The notes beneath the pieces were generated by a model. That model did no database searches and was not told where the DNA came from. It was given only the letters and a program-made list of their open reading frames with translations. Source: Autumnicola lenta (GTDB lineage: Bacteria > Bacteroidota > Bacteroidia > Flavobacteriales > Flavobacteriaceae). From it: a DNA stretch of 64,000 bases. Within the stretch, counting starts at the first letter, position 1, and every line of letters begins with the position of its first letter. The translations under genes were made by a program, and so were the position numbers. Positions 35,257-45,047 of the stretch are shown here, in pieces. The stretch lies in contig NZ_JAVRHO010000014.1 of assembly GCF_031846515.1 (NCBI RefSeq), positions 45,715-109,714 of the forward strand, written 5' to 3'.

Positions 35257-37038
35257 CTATTGTAAATAGGTTACTATTTCTTCAGGATCTATAGTATCAT
35301 TATAACGAAATGCTCTTTTTTTACCTTCACTGTCGGTAATTAAAATAGGTAAAATGCTCTTTTCATTTCTATGGTCTTTTACCCATTCCCGGGTAGATAT
35401 GGATTCTTTAATTTCAATAGTTTTCTCCTCAAAATTTTCAGAAGATATCTTCCTTATCCAGGGCTTTAATTCGGTTTTGTCTGCAAACATAGAAGTGGCG
35501 TTAATTCTGTCCAGCATATCGACGTCTGCCCCACCCTTCTTAGGTGAGACAAGTACTATTTTGTTGGGAATATAAAAAGCCTCATCAGCTAACTGAGTAG
35601 CTAAAAAATTTATTTCACTGTTTTCGGTGAGTGCAATAAAAGTTCTTTTTTCTATAGCTTTAGCATCTTCAAAAGTTTCTTCCCTAAGAATATTGCCGTA
35701 CATACTGTTAAACCCTTGATTCTTAGCTTCATTAACCAATTCACGGTTGGCATCTATTATTATCACTTCATCATTTTGCTGTAAATGTTTTGCCATGTAA
35801 AGGCTCAGGGGGTTTGCACCCAAAATAATGTAGCCACTCCTGGATTCCTGATGCACCAGTTCTCCCCTGCTGCGTAACCAGTTTGTAGTCCAGGTAAGAA
35901 AAACGGGAACCGTAAGGGTGGTAAAAATAGCCATAAAGACTAAAATTGAAAATATTTCTGAAGTTATGATGCCCATTTGCAGTCCAATTCCAGCAATTAT
36001 TATTTCCACTGCACCCCTGCCATTCATTCCTGTACCAACCGTAATACCTTCACGCCATCCAAATCCGCTGGGAAGGTAAAAGAGAGCGGTTCCAAATATC
36101 TTACCTATCATTGCAACCAGTGTGACGGTGACAAGCATCGCAAGATCTGTCTGAAAAACCTCCAGTGTTACATTAAAGCCCGCGGAAACAAAGAAAATGG
36201 GCGCAAGAAATCCGATAGAGATATCATGAAAAATATTATTTATCTCTTTTGAAATTTGTCGGTTAAAAACCCCGTCTCTAATAAATAATCCGGCCATAAA
36301 AGCACCTAAAATGCTGTGTAAACCTGCAATTTCAGCAAGTTCGCAAAATCCGAAAACTATAATCAGGATAAGTGTAAAATGAAGAGTCCGGCTGTTTACA
36401 TTCGCTTTCATAAGGTACTTTCCGAGAAGCGGAAGAAGATAAATCCCGGCCAGGGCTGTAAAAGCGAAAAAGAGAATAGCCTTGGAAGCTACCCATATAA
36501 GCCCCATAGTATCTATGCTGCCTAAATCTACAAAGCTTACTATACCTGCAAAAATTATCAGGGCGAGGGTATCAGATATTAAAGCGCCGGCCATTAAAAC
36601 ATATGCAATACGGGTATTTAAAAGCTTGAGATCTACGAGAATCCGGCTTTTGGTGGCCAGTGAAGTTACTGCCACGGCAATGGCAACAAAAACTGCAGCC
36701 AGTGGATCCCCTCCAAAATAAATTATAGTGTAATAACCTAATGCAAACGGAACTACAAATCCTCCAATAGCCGCCAACAAACCCGGCCAGGAAGCTTTTC
36801 CTAAATCCCGAAAGTTAATTTCAATACCGATATAAACCATTAGTAGAATAATACCAACTTCAGCCAAAACACTTATCATTTCTGAAGTTTCCAGGATTCC
36901 GAAAAGAGCAGGTCCAAGTAAAATCCCTATAACCAACTCTCCTAAAATAGCAGGATAACCCAGTTTTTTTGCTGTCGATCCTCCTACCCATGCTGCTACA
37001 AGTATGATCAGAAGGTTTATAATATTGAGCTCTTCCAT
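35257..37038 (-). CDS. KefB-type (CPA2) cation:proton antiporter with TrkA-N domain
   Basis: A 593-residue protein: an N-terminal membrane domain of about 12 helices (to residue 385) with GLHSILGAFMAGLFI, then a cytoplasmic Rossmann TrkA-N domain beginning SGYIILGANPLSLYMAKHL. CPA2 antiporters exchange K+ or Na+ for protons. It leads the minus-strand run down to the M1 peptidase. A second antiporter of the CPA1 type is encoded divergently 200 bp away. Confidence 0.92.
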   Translation of the reverse strand: MEELNIINLLIILVAAWVGGSTAKKLGYPAILGELVIGILLGPALFGILETSEMISVLAEVGIILLMVYIGIEINFRDLGKASWPGLLAAIGGFVVPFALGYYTIIYFGGDPLAAVFVAIAVAVTSLATKSRILVDLKLLNTRIAYVLMAGALISDTLALIIFAGIVSFVDLGSIDTMGLIWVASKAILFFAFTALAGIYLLPLLGKYLMKANVNSRTLHFTLILIIVFGFCELAEIAGLHSILGAFMAGLFIRDGVFNRQISKEINNIFHDISIGFLAPIFFVSAGFNVTLEVFQTDLAMLVTVTLVAMIGKIFGTALFYLPSGFGWREGITVGTGMNGRGAVEIIIAGIGLQMGIITSEIFSILVFMAIFTTLTVPVFLTWTTNWLRSRGELVHQESRSGYIILGANPLSLYMAKHLQQNDEVIIIDANRELVNEAKNQGFNSMYGNILREETFEDAKAIEKRTFIALTENSEINFLATQLADEAFYIPNKIVLVSPKKGGADVDMLDRINATSMFADKTELKPWIRKISSENFEEKTIEIKESISTREWVKDHRNEKSILPILITDSEGKKRAFRYNDTIDPEEIVTYLQ

Positions 37039-37238
37039 GGTGTGTGAATTGGTTTAGGAAAGTAATCTTCTTAAAAATACGAATTCTATAAAAATCTTTT
37101 TTGTATAATTAAGCTTATTTTATAAGAGTAAGTTTATAAGTTTACTGTAATAGAACTATAATTGCAGATATTAGCTAATTATAGAACTTTGTAGTAGTTC
37201 GAAATTCCGGATTTCTCCGGAGTTATAAAGAAAGTAGA

Positions 37239-39119
37239 ATGTTAGAACTGGCGAGTATAGTAATATTGGGAATCCTGGCACAATGGCTGGCCTGGAAAAT
37301 TAAGACTCCCGCAATTTTACCTTTAATTTTAATAGGTCTTCTGGTAGGCCCTTTATCCACTTTAATTACCGAAGACGGGTCTAAATGGGTAGAGCCTATC
37401 TGGAATGGTTCAGAAGGACTCTTTCCCGGGGAAAGTCTTTTTTATTTTGTTTCCCTTGCCATATCAGTAATTTTATTTGAAGGAGGCCTTACGCTTAGAA
37501 GAAGTGAAGTTGGTAATATTGGCCCCGTAATTCTTAAGTTAATAAGTGTGGGTACCCTGGTAACTTTTCTCGGTGCCGGCCTGGCAGCTCACTTTGTCTT
37601 TGGACTTACATGGCAAATTTCATTTCTATTTTCTGCACTTATTATTGTTACAGGTCCAACCGTTATTTCACCTATTTTGAGAAATATTCCGTTGCGGGTG
37701 CATGTATCTTCTATCTTAAAATGGGAAGGTATTCTTATAGATCCTATTGGTGCACTTATTTCGGTTTTAATGTTCGAATTTATCAGGGTAGAAGGCGGAC
37801 AGGATTTTACGCAAACCGCATTAATTGAATTTGGAAAAATTCTCCTGTTTGGATTTACCTTTGGTTTTACTTTTGCCCATTTACTCGGATTTTTGATAAG
37901 AAAGCAGATTATTCCGCATTACCTGTTGAATGTTTTTATACTGGCCACTGTATTAGGAGTTTTTGTGCTCGCCGATATTTTTGCGCATGAAAGCGGACTT
38001 TTAGCTGTAGTTATTATGGGAATGGTAATGGGAAACCAAAAACTTCCGAATATAAAAGAACTCCTCTATTTTAAAGAATCTCTTAGTGTATTGCTAATCT
38101 CTATACTTTTTATTCTTCTTGCCGCAAATATCGAAATTTCTGAATTACTACTTGTTTTTAACTGGAATGCGCTTATTCTCTTCGGAATAGTTGCTCTCCT
38201 TGTGCGGCCTCTTGGGGTTATACTTAGTTCCCTTGGCTCGGGCTTAAAGGCCAACGAAATTGCTTTTATAAGTTGGGTAGGACCACGTGGAATTGTAGCC
38301 GCGGGTATAGCGTCACTTTTTGGATTAAGGCTAACGCGAGAAGGTGTTGAAGGAGCAGAATATATCACTCCGTTGGTATTTTTAATAGTACTATTCTCAG
38401 TACTACTAAATGCTGCCACTGCACGTGTTTTTGCAAAAATGGTAGGTGTATTCATAAAGGATTCGCAGGGAATTTTAATTGTTGGTGCTTCTTCTATTTC
38501 GAGATTAATAGGTAAATATCTTCAGGATAATAACCGTCACGTAGTATTGCTGGATAACAATGCAGACAATATTAGAAAAGCAAAAGATCTAGGTATAGAT
38601 GCCATAGAAGGAAGTGTTTATGCAGACGATTTACTTAATAACGTAGAGCTTAATGATGTTGGTTACGTTATGGCCATTACCGGCAACAGCGATATTAATA
38701 AAACAGCTATTACCAAGTTTAAAAAACAATTTGGCGAAAATGGCTCTTTTAGGGTCATCACTTCAGATGAGATGAATAATCCCGAAAAGAACCCCGAGGA
38801 AGGTCTTTTTTCGCATACTGACGATTATATTAAATTAACAGAAGTATCAAGAAGATATCCAATGATTCATGAGCTGGATCTTAATAGTAAAGAGCACTAC
38901 GAAGGTCTTATAGAAATTTCTAAAACAGATCCCGATATAATCCCGATTTTTGTGAAGTCTGAAACCGGCAAGTTTGTAATAATACCCTCACATAGTTCTG
39001 AAGTTGAAATTAATGAAGGTTATCAGCTCGTGTACCTTGGTAAAAAGATTCAGAAAGAGGAGCACGAGAACGAAGAAAACTACGAGGAAACAGTAGAAGA
39101 TCTGGATGAGAAAGGCTGA
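37239..39119 (+). CDS. CPA1-type sodium:proton antiporter with TrkA-N and TrkA-C domains
   Basis: A 626-residue transporter with about 12 membrane helices and the ion-pathway blocks FEGGLTLRRSEV and SWVGPRGIVAAGIASLFG, followed by a TrkA-N domain (GILIVGASSISRLIGKYL, near residue 409) and a C-terminal TrkA-C-like region. Sodium or potassium extrusion is expected, fitting a marine life style. It is divergent from the KefB-type gene, with about 200 bp between. Confidence 0.91.
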   Translation: MLELASIVILGILAQWLAWKIKTPAILPLILIGLLVGPLSTLITEDGSKWVEPIWNGSEGLFPGESLFYFVSLAISVILFEGGLTLRRSEVGNIGPVILKLISVGTLVTFLGAGLAAHFVFGLTWQISFLFSALIIVTGPTVISPILRNIPLRVHVSSILKWEGILIDPIGALISVLMFEFIRVEGGQDFTQTALIEFGKILLFGFTFGFTFAHLLGFLIRKQIIPHYLLNVFILATVLGVFVLADIFAHESGLLAVVIMGMVMGNQKLPNIKELLYFKESLSVLLISILFILLAANIEISELLLVFNWNALILFGIVALLVRPLGVILSSLGSGLKANEIAFISWVGPRGIVAAGIASLFGLRLTREGVEGAEYITPLVFLIVLFSVLLNAATARVFAKMVGVFIKDSQGILIVGASSISRLIGKYLQDNNRHVVLLDNNADNIRKAKDLGIDAIEGSVYADDLLNNVELNDVGYVMAITGNSDINKTAITKFKKQFGENGSFRVITSDEMNNPEKNPEEGLFSHTDDYIKLTEVSRRYPMIHELDLNSKEHYEGLIEISKTDPDIIPIFVKSETGKFVIIPSHSSEVEINEGYQLVYLGKKIQKEEHENEENYEETVEDLDEKG

Positions 39120-39217
39120 TCAGGATTTTAGGAAACATGCTTGTTTTATTATTCTGAAACAACCGATTCTCTAAATATATCTTCTGAAAAAGAAAGTTTT
39201 TAACTGAAGATGTAAGG

Positions 39218-39236
39218 TGAAAATTGCCAATTTTCA
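39218..39236. repeat. Dispersed near-palindrome copy (intergenic, before the yebC end)
   Basis: Nine-base arms TGAAAATTG and CAATTTTCA flank a single C. Confidence 0.6.
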
Positions 39237-39274
39237 ATCATAGTCTCAAGACTTCAATTATCTGCGCCTGAAGG

Positions 39275-40030
39275 CTATTCTTCCATTGCAGAAATCAATT
39301 CATCGTTGATTTCCAGGTTGTGATAAACATTCTGCACATCATCATCTTCCTCAAATTTATCTACTAAAGCAAGTATTTTCTTAGCATCTTCAACCGGAAG
39401 TTCAATAGTATTTAAAGGAATTCGCTGTACTTCAGAATTTTTAGGCTCAATGCCCAAATCTTCCAGTTTTGAGGACATAAGTCCGAAATCTGTGAACTCT
39501 GTATAAACGGTGAGGTAATCTTCTTCTTTTTCTATAGTTGTGGCGCCTCCTTCTATCAATTCCAGTTCAAATTCCTCCAAATTCCGCGCTATTTTCTCTT
39601 TTTCAAGCATAAAAGCACCTTTTTTATCGAAAAGAAATTCCAGTGAACCATTAGTTCCAAGGCTACCTCCGTTTTTGGCAAATATCGACCTTACAGAAGC
39701 CACCGTCCTGTTAGTATTGTCTGTAGTACATTCAACAAAAAAAGCAATTCCGTTAGGCCCGTAACCTTCAAAAGTCACCAGCTCATAATTATCGGCATCG
39801 GCGCCGCTGGCCTTCTTTATAGCGCGTTCTATAGTGTCTTTGGGCATGTTTACACCCTTGGCATTGGAAATAGCATTACGCAGCGCGGGATTCGCCTCTG
39901 GATCTGGCCCTTCACCTTCTTTTACAGCAACGCTAATATCTTTTATCGCCCTGGTAAACTGCTTTGCCCTTCTTTTATCCTGCGCTCCTTTACGGTGCTT
40001 AATATTTGCCCATTTACTATGTCCGGCCAT
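39275..40030 (-). CDS. YebC/PmpR family translation/transcription factor
   Basis: A 251-residue protein starting MAGHSKWANIKHRKGAQDKRR, the hallmark of the YebC/TACO1 family, with the middle block FEGYGPNGIAFFVECTTDN. YebC proteins have been linked both to transcription and to helping translation at difficult sequences. A -7 element at 40099 places the 7-bp repeat array in its 5' leader. It ends just after a copy of the dispersed palindrome. Confidence 0.95.
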   Translation of the reverse strand: MAGHSKWANIKHRKGAQDKRRAKQFTRAIKDISVAVKEGEGPDPEANPALRNAISNAKGVNMPKDTIERAIKKASGADADNYELVTFEGYGPNGIAFFVECTTDNTNRTVASVRSIFAKNGGSLGTNGSLEFLFDKKGAFMLEKEKIARNLEEFELELIEGGATTIEKEEDYLTVYTEFTDFGLMSSKLEDLGIEPKNSEVQRIPLNTIELPVEDAKKILALVDKFEEDDDVQNVYHNLEINDELISAMEE

Positions 40031-40033
40031 TTT

Positions 40034-40082
40034 TTTAGTCTTTAGTCTTTAGTCTTTAGTTTTTAGTTCGTAGTTCGTAGTG
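40034..40082. repeat. Array of seven 7-bp units (left array)
   Basis: The units read TTTAGTC three times, TTTAGTT twice, CGTAGTT and CGTAGTG, in perfect 7-bp register. It lies directly before yebC and pairs with the inverted arrays at 40542 and 40714 around the four-helix-bundle gene. Confidence 0.8.
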
Positions 40083-40098
40083 TGTTTTCTAATGATTA

Positions 40099-40106
40099 CA
40101 AAGTTA
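40099..40106 (-). promoter_or_regulatory. -7 element for yebC
   Basis: TAACTTTG on the minus strand; a transcript from here would carry the left heptamer array in its leader. Confidence 0.45.
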
Positions 40107-40179
40107 AAAAAGTTCGGCACAAGGGAGAAATTTGGAACTGACTCAGAAAGGATGTACAAAATAACCTATCTTCATTGCT

Positions 40180-40536
40180 ATGAATTTCAAATTTGAAGAT
40201 TTAGAGGTTTACAAGAAATCTCTTCTCTTTACCGATCTGGTGTATATAAGTACGAAGGATTTTCCGAAGGATGAGGTATACGGCTTGACATCTCAATTTA
40301 GAAGAGCTGCGGTTTCAATTGCATTAAATATTGCCGAGGGTTCGGGGGGTTCAAAAAGGGAGTTCTCCAGATATTTAGGAATAGCTGCGAATTCTTTAAG
40401 GGAATGTATCGTTTGTATAACCATTGCAGAAAGGCAGCAATACATTTCTTCCCAATTGGAGAAAAAAATGAGAGCTGACCTGGTAGAAATAGTAAAGATG
40501 ATTTCCGGACTCAAAAGATATCTGGAGAAAACCTGA
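40180..40536 (+). CDS. Four helix bundle protein (23S rRNA intervening-sequence/S23 family)
   Basis: A 118-residue helical protein with the family pattern: FEDLEVYKKSLLFTDLVY at the start, YGLTSQFRRAAVSIALNIAEGSGGSKREFSRYL in the middle. Proteins of this fold are found in rRNA intervening sequences and as accessory proteins of diversity-generating retroelements; this copy lies in a normal intergenic space with no reverse transcriptase nearby. It is on the opposite strand to both neighbours and is flanked on both sides by 7-bp repeat arrays in inverted orientation, which suggests a small mobile or once-mobile cassette. Confidence 0.92.
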   Translation: MNFKFEDLEVYKKSLLFTDLVYISTKDFPKDEVYGLTSQFRRAAVSIALNIAEGSGGSKREFSRYLGIAANSLRECIVCITIAERQQYISSQLEKKMRADLVEIVKMISGLKRYLEKT

Positions 40537-40541
40537 TTCTA

Positions 40542-40562
40542 CGAAGTCCGAACTACAACTCT
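40542..40562. repeat. Degenerate 7-bp unit array just after the four-helix-bundle gene
   Basis: The units read CGAAGTC, CGAACTA and CAACTCT, starting 6 bp after the stop codon. They are the complement of the left-array units. Confidence 0.55.
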
Positions 40563-40713
40563 CCAAACTGATACTAATAATTTGCTTAAGAACTGTCGTA
40601 GTAATTTACTGCGGGATTTCAGAAATAATATTTCTTAATAAAAAGGAGAAAAATCCTCTGTGAATAATAGAGATAATTTTCGGCTTAAAAGAGATTTCGA
40701 GAACTTAACCCCA

Positions 40714-40741
40714 CGAACTCCGAACTAAAAACTCCGAACTA
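40714..40741. repeat. Array of four 7-bp units (right array)
   Basis: CGAACTC, CGAACTA, AAAACTC, CGAACTA in perfect 7-bp register, just before the lepA stop codon and in inverted orientation to the left array. Confidence 0.75.
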
Positions 40742-40744
40742 ATA

Positions 40745-42541
40745 TTAGTCATTCAGTTTCAAAACTGCCATAAAAGCTTCCTGTGGGATTTCTACGTTTC
40801 CTACCTGGCGCATACGTTTCTTACCTTTTTTCTGCTTTTCAAGAAGCTTACGTTTACGGGAAATATCCCCACCGTAACATTTTGCAGTAACGTCTTTACG
40901 AAGTGCTTTTACGGTTTCACGGGCAATAATTTTTGCTCCGATTGCCGCCTGGATTGGAATATCGAACTGTTGTCTTGGGATAAGTTCCTTCAGCTTCTCG
41001 CACATTTTTTTACCAATATCGTAAGCATTGTCCACGTGAAGCAATGCAGAAAGTGCATCTACCGTATTTGCGTTCAGCAGGACATCTACTTTTACCAGTT
41101 TTGACTCCCGCATTCCAATTGGAGAATAATCAAAGGAAGCATAACCACGGGAAACCGTCTTTAACCTGTCATAAAAGTCAAAAACAATCTCGGCAAGAGG
41201 CATATCAAAAGATAATTCCACACGTTCTGTCGTCAGATAGGTCTGATTGGTAATTTCTCCTCGTTTTTCAATACAAAGTGACATTACGTTTCCAACATAA
41301 TCTGCTTTCGTGATAATAGTAGCTTTTATAAACGGCTCTTCAACCCGGTTTAGGGAAGAAGGTTCAGGTAAATCTGAAGGGTTGTTTACCAGCAGTACTT
41401 CATCTGGATTTCTATTGGTGTAGGCATGATAGGAAACGTTGGGAACGGTGGTAATTACCGTCATATCAAATTCGCGTTCCAGCCTTTCCTGAATAATTTC
41501 CAGGTGTAACATCCCAAGGAACCCACATCGAAAGCCAAAGCCCAGGGCTGCAGAACTTTCCGGAGTGAAAACAAGGGAAGCATCATTTAACTGAAGTTTT
41601 TCCATGGAAGCCCTAAGTTCTTCATAATCTTCAGTATCAACGGGATAAATTCCGGCGAAAACCATCGGTTTTACATCTTCAAAGCCTGCTACTGCTTCCG
41701 TAGTCGGATTTTTTGCATCGGTAATAGTATCCCCAACTTTCACTTCCCGGGCATCTTTTATACCCGTAATAAGATATCCAACATCACCGGTCTTAATTTC
41801 TTCCCTCGGAAATTGCTTTAATCGCAAAGTTCCTACTTCATCTGCAGAATAATTTTTTCCTGTAGCAACAAATTTTATGTTCTGATTCTTTTTTATGGAA
41901 CCATTAATTACCCTGAAATAGGTTTCCACACCACGAAAAGGATTATAAACCGAATCGAAAATAAGCGCCCGCAAAGGAGCATCTACTTTTCCGCTGGGAG
42001 CCGGTACTTTTTTAATAATGGCAGCCAGTATTTCCTCAATTCCCAGTCCTGTTTTGGCACTGGCAGGAATAATATCTGAATGTTCACAACCTAAAAGATC
42101 AACAATATCATCGCTAACAACTTCGGGATTAGCACTTGGCAAATCCACTTTGTTAAGTACAGGAATAATTTCAAGATCATTTTCCAAAGCAAGATAAAGA
42201 TTGGAAATTGTTTGAGCCTGTATACTCTGGGCGGCATCTACAACGAGTAAAGCCCCTTCGCAGGCAGCGATAGACCGGGAAACTTCGTAGGAGAAATCCA
42301 CGTGTCCGGGAGTATCGATGAGGTTCAGCACATATTTTTCACCTTCATATTCATAGTCCATCTGGATGGCGTGGCTTTTAATAGTAATTCCACGTTCGCG
42401 CTCCAGGTCCATGCTATCTAAAAGTTGTTCCTGCTTTTCACGATCTGTAACCGAACCTGTAAAGTCCAGCAACCGGTCTGCCAGGGTACTTTTTCCGTGG
42501 TCAATATGGGCGATAATACAAAAGTTACGTATGTTTTTCAT
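40745..42541 (-). CDS. lepA: Elongation factor 4 (LepA)
   Basis: A 598-residue ribosome-bound GTPase. The G motifs AHIDHGKSTLADR, DTPGHVDF and NKVDLP are present, and the unique C-terminal domain ends with the RKLLEKQKKGKKRMRQVGNVEIPQ block. A -7 element TATATTTG lies at 42593 on the minus strand. Confidence 0.98.
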   Translation of the reverse strand: MKNIRNFCIIAHIDHGKSTLADRLLDFTGSVTDREKQEQLLDSMDLERERGITIKSHAIQMDYEYEGEKYVLNLIDTPGHVDFSYEVSRSIAACEGALLVVDAAQSIQAQTISNLYLALENDLEIIPVLNKVDLPSANPEVVSDDIVDLLGCEHSDIIPASAKTGLGIEEILAAIIKKVPAPSGKVDAPLRALIFDSVYNPFRGVETYFRVINGSIKKNQNIKFVATGKNYSADEVGTLRLKQFPREEIKTGDVGYLITGIKDAREVKVGDTITDAKNPTTEAVAGFEDVKPMVFAGIYPVDTEDYEELRASMEKLQLNDASLVFTPESSAALGFGFRCGFLGMLHLEIIQERLEREFDMTVITTVPNVSYHAYTNRNPDEVLLVNNPSDLPEPSSLNRVEEPFIKATIITKADYVGNVMSLCIEKRGEITNQTYLTTERVELSFDMPLAEIVFDFYDRLKTVSRGYASFDYSPIGMRESKLVKVDVLLNANTVDALSALLHVDNAYDIGKKMCEKLKELIPRQQFDIPIQAAIGAKIIARETVKALRKDVTAKCYGGDISRKRKLLEKQKKGKKRMRQVGNVEIPQEAFMAVLKLND

Positions 42542-42870
42542 TGATAATTTAAATGTTGTAGATCTGAAAAAAAGATCAGCAAAAATTGGCTACAAATATA
42601 GTTTATTTACAAGTCTTTAAAGAATATTTGTACGGCAGTGACAATTTCGTTTTCAAGGCAGATCGCGATAGAAATATTAACTCCTTCTGTGACAGAAAAT
42701 TTTAGTACTTATATTGCAAATAAATAAAGCTGAGATTGATAATAATCACATATTTTGTGTGAATTAACTTTCTTCGTTGAGAAAAGATATTCTTAATTTG
42801 TTCCGAAGAAGAAAAAAATGATTTCAGAATTACATCAAAGCAAGGATTAACAGCAACATAATCTTCATAT
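42542..42870. other. 329-bp intergenic region between lepA and the sugar transporter gene
   Basis: No gene is visible. It holds the lepA -7 element (TATATTTG on the minus strand, 42593-42600) and AT-rich DNA. I saw no clean TAnnTTTG for the plus-strand transporter and no strong hairpin. Confidence 0.5.
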
Positions 42871-44139
42871 ATGGCAAAATCAGATAGAGTAGAAGAATCT
42901 AAAATAGGAAGTTCTTCGGGAGATTCTAATCGGTCAATTATTATTATAGGAGCGCTGTTTTTTATCTTCGGATTTGTTACATGGCTTAACGCCCTCTTAA
43001 TTCCGTATCTCAAGATCGCCTGTGAACTCACGACCTTCCAGTCTTATTTTGTAACCTTTGCCTTTTATATTGCCTACGTGGTGATGGCTCCCGTCTCCAC
43101 TCGCACCCTCAGCTGGCTGGGCTTTAAAAAAGGGATGTCTGTGGCTTTAGTTATTATGGCTTTTGGAGCTTTACTTTTTATTCCTGCCGCGATGACGCGG
43201 TATTATCCTTTGTTTCTTACCGGACTTTTTATAATGGGAAGTGGGCTGGCAATTCTGCAAACGGCCTCCAATCCTTATGTCACTATTGTAGGACCGGCTG
43301 AAAGCGCTGCCAAAAGAATAAGCATCATGGGGATTTGCAATAAACTGGCTGGTGCGGCGGCTCCCATTATCATCGGATTTTTCCTGCAACTGGACAAAGC
43401 TGAAGAACTTTCAAGGACTACTAATGAGTCTGCATTAGATGAGATGGCGCTAAGAGTAATTCCGCCTTATATTGGAATTATTGTAGTGTTACTTCTCTTA
43501 GGCTTGTGGGTGTACAAATCCAGTTTACCGGAAGTAGAGGCCGAAGAGGAAGAAGACGAAAATGCTGCTCTTAAAGGGAGTAAAAGCATTTTTGATTACC
43601 CTCATGCCGTTCTTGGGGTGATTACTCTTTTTATTTATGTGGGGGTGGAAGTAATTGCTGCCGACACTATTATTGATTACGGAATTTTCCAGGGTTTTGA
43701 TTTTGAGACAGCAAGAGGTTTTCCTACAGGAACAATGGTAGCGATGATTGCGGGGTACATAATAGGTATTATTGCTATTCCCAAATACATAAAGCAGGAA
43801 AATGCTTTAAAAGTATGTGCTATCCTTGGAGTGGCATTTGCCGTTGGGGCCATTTTTACTTCGGGCTTTGCTTCAGTAGCATTTATTGCATTACTGGGGT
43901 TGGCGAATTCGCTAATGTGGCCGGCAATTTGGCCGTTGACCCTGGCCGATGTAGGAAAATTAACTAAAACTGTTTCTTCGTTACTGGTTATGGGAATTGC
44001 CGGAGGTGCAATTATTCCCCTGGCTTACGGGGCTCTTGCAGGGGCGATGGATAAACAACTGGCATACTGGGTTGTTGTGCCTCTTTATTTATTCATACTA
44101 TATTACGCGGTTGCCGGACATAAAATCAGAAAAGCATAA
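42871..44139 (+). CDS. Sugar MFS transporter (FucP/GluP type)
   Basis: A 422-residue major facilitator with 12 helices. The first helix block FFIFGFVTWLNALLIPYLKIACELT is typical of the FucP/GluP sugar:proton symporters, and the ASNPYVTIVGP motif is present. The likely substrate is a monosaccharide; its position directly before murQ (81 bp) makes an amino sugar such as N-acetylmuramic acid or N-acetylglucosamine plausible, but that is inference from context. Confidence 0.9.
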   Translation: MAKSDRVEESKIGSSSGDSNRSIIIIGALFFIFGFVTWLNALLIPYLKIACELTTFQSYFVTFAFYIAYVVMAPVSTRTLSWLGFKKGMSVALVIMAFGALLFIPAAMTRYYPLFLTGLFIMGSGLAILQTASNPYVTIVGPAESAAKRISIMGICNKLAGAAAPIIIGFFLQLDKAEELSRTTNESALDEMALRVIPPYIGIIVVLLLLGLWVYKSSLPEVEAEEEEDENAALKGSKSIFDYPHAVLGVITLFIYVGVEVIAADTIIDYGIFQGFDFETARGFPTGTMVAMIAGYIIGIIAIPKYIKQENALKVCAILGVAFAVGAIFTSGFASVAFIALLGLANSLMWPAIWPLTLADVGKLTKTVSSLLVMGIAGGAIIPLAYGALAGAMDKQLAYWVVVPLYLFILYYAVAGHKIRKA

Positions 44140-44220
44140 GACTCTGAAAATTTTCATTTTCAGAAATAAAACTTTCTTCGGAAAATAAAATTTTAGCTAA
44201 CCTTTGCGTCAAACTTTTAC

Positions 44221-45039
44221 ATGGAACATCATAAACCCGATACCGAAAAATCTTCAAAATATAACGACTTGGAAAAAATGAGCATTTCGAAGTTGCTCAC
44301 CAGTATTAATGCGGAAGACAAAACTGTTCCCGAAGCCATTGAAGAAGTTATTCCCGAAATTGAAAAATTGGTTGAGGTGATTGTCCAGAAAATGGAGCAG
44401 GGCGGAAGGCTCTTTTACATTGGCGCCGGTACCAGCGGGAGACTTGGTGTTCTGGATGCTTCAGAATGTCCGCCGACTTTTGGTGTGGATCACAATACGG
44501 TAATCGGACTCATTGCCGGAGGGGACGGAGCGTTGCGGAAAGCAGTGGAAAACGCCGAAGATGATACAGAACAGGCGTGGAAAGACCTTCAGCAATACCA
44601 AATTTCAGAAAAAGATGTGCTCGTGGGAATAGCAGCTTCGGGAACAACACCTTACGTGATTGGGGGAATTAAAGATGCACGTGAGAACGGAATTGCGACC
44701 GGATGCGTTACCTGCAGCTCCGAAAGTCCACTCGCAGCAGCTTCAGAATTTCCTGTAGAGGTAATTACAGGACCGGAATTTGTTACCGGAAGTACCAGGA
44801 TGAAAGCGGGAACGGCGCAAAAACTGGTTCTGAATATGATCTCTACCAGCGTGATGATCAAACTTGGTCGCGTTAAAGGAAATAAAATGGTAGACATGCA
44901 GTTATCCAATAAGAAGCTGGTAGGCCGCGGTACAAGAATGATTATGGACGAGCTTGGGGTTGATGAAAAAGAAGCCGCGCAACTATTGGAAGAGCACAAA
45001 AGTGTAAGAAAAGTAATATCTGTTTATAAAAAAAGCTAG
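44221..45039 (+). CDS. murQ: N-acetylmuramic acid 6-phosphate etherase
   Basis: A 272-residue SIS-fold enzyme that splits the lactyl ether of MurNAc-6-phosphate to give GlcNAc-6-phosphate and lactate, a step in cell-wall recycling. The blocks FYIGAGTSGRLGVLDASECPPTFGV and GPEFVTGSTRMKAGTAQK are diagnostic. It is followed after 8 bp by a DigH/YngK-like glycosidase gene, so both belong to one operon. Confidence 0.96.
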   Translation: MEHHKPDTEKSSKYNDLEKMSISKLLTSINAEDKTVPEAIEEVIPEIEKLVEVIVQKMEQGGRLFYIGAGTSGRLGVLDASECPPTFGVDHNTVIGLIAGGDGALRKAVENAEDDTEQAWKDLQQYQISEKDVLVGIAASGTTPYVIGGIKDARENGIATGCVTCSSESPLAAASEFPVEVITGPEFVTGSTRMKAGTAQKLVLNMISTSVMIKLGRVKGNKMVDMQLSNKKLVGRGTRMIMDELGVDEKEAAQLLEEHKSVRKVISVYKKS

Positions 45040-45047
45040 AGCATTTC

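Noticed and set aside
40180..40536. Four-helix-bundle gene as part of a diversity-generating retroelement
   Set aside because: No reverse transcriptase, template repeat or variable repeat is present nearby.
41032..41048. CACGTG site in lepA as a third parS
   Set aside because: The arms match the parS consensus poorly (about four mismatches) and it lies in conserved codons.
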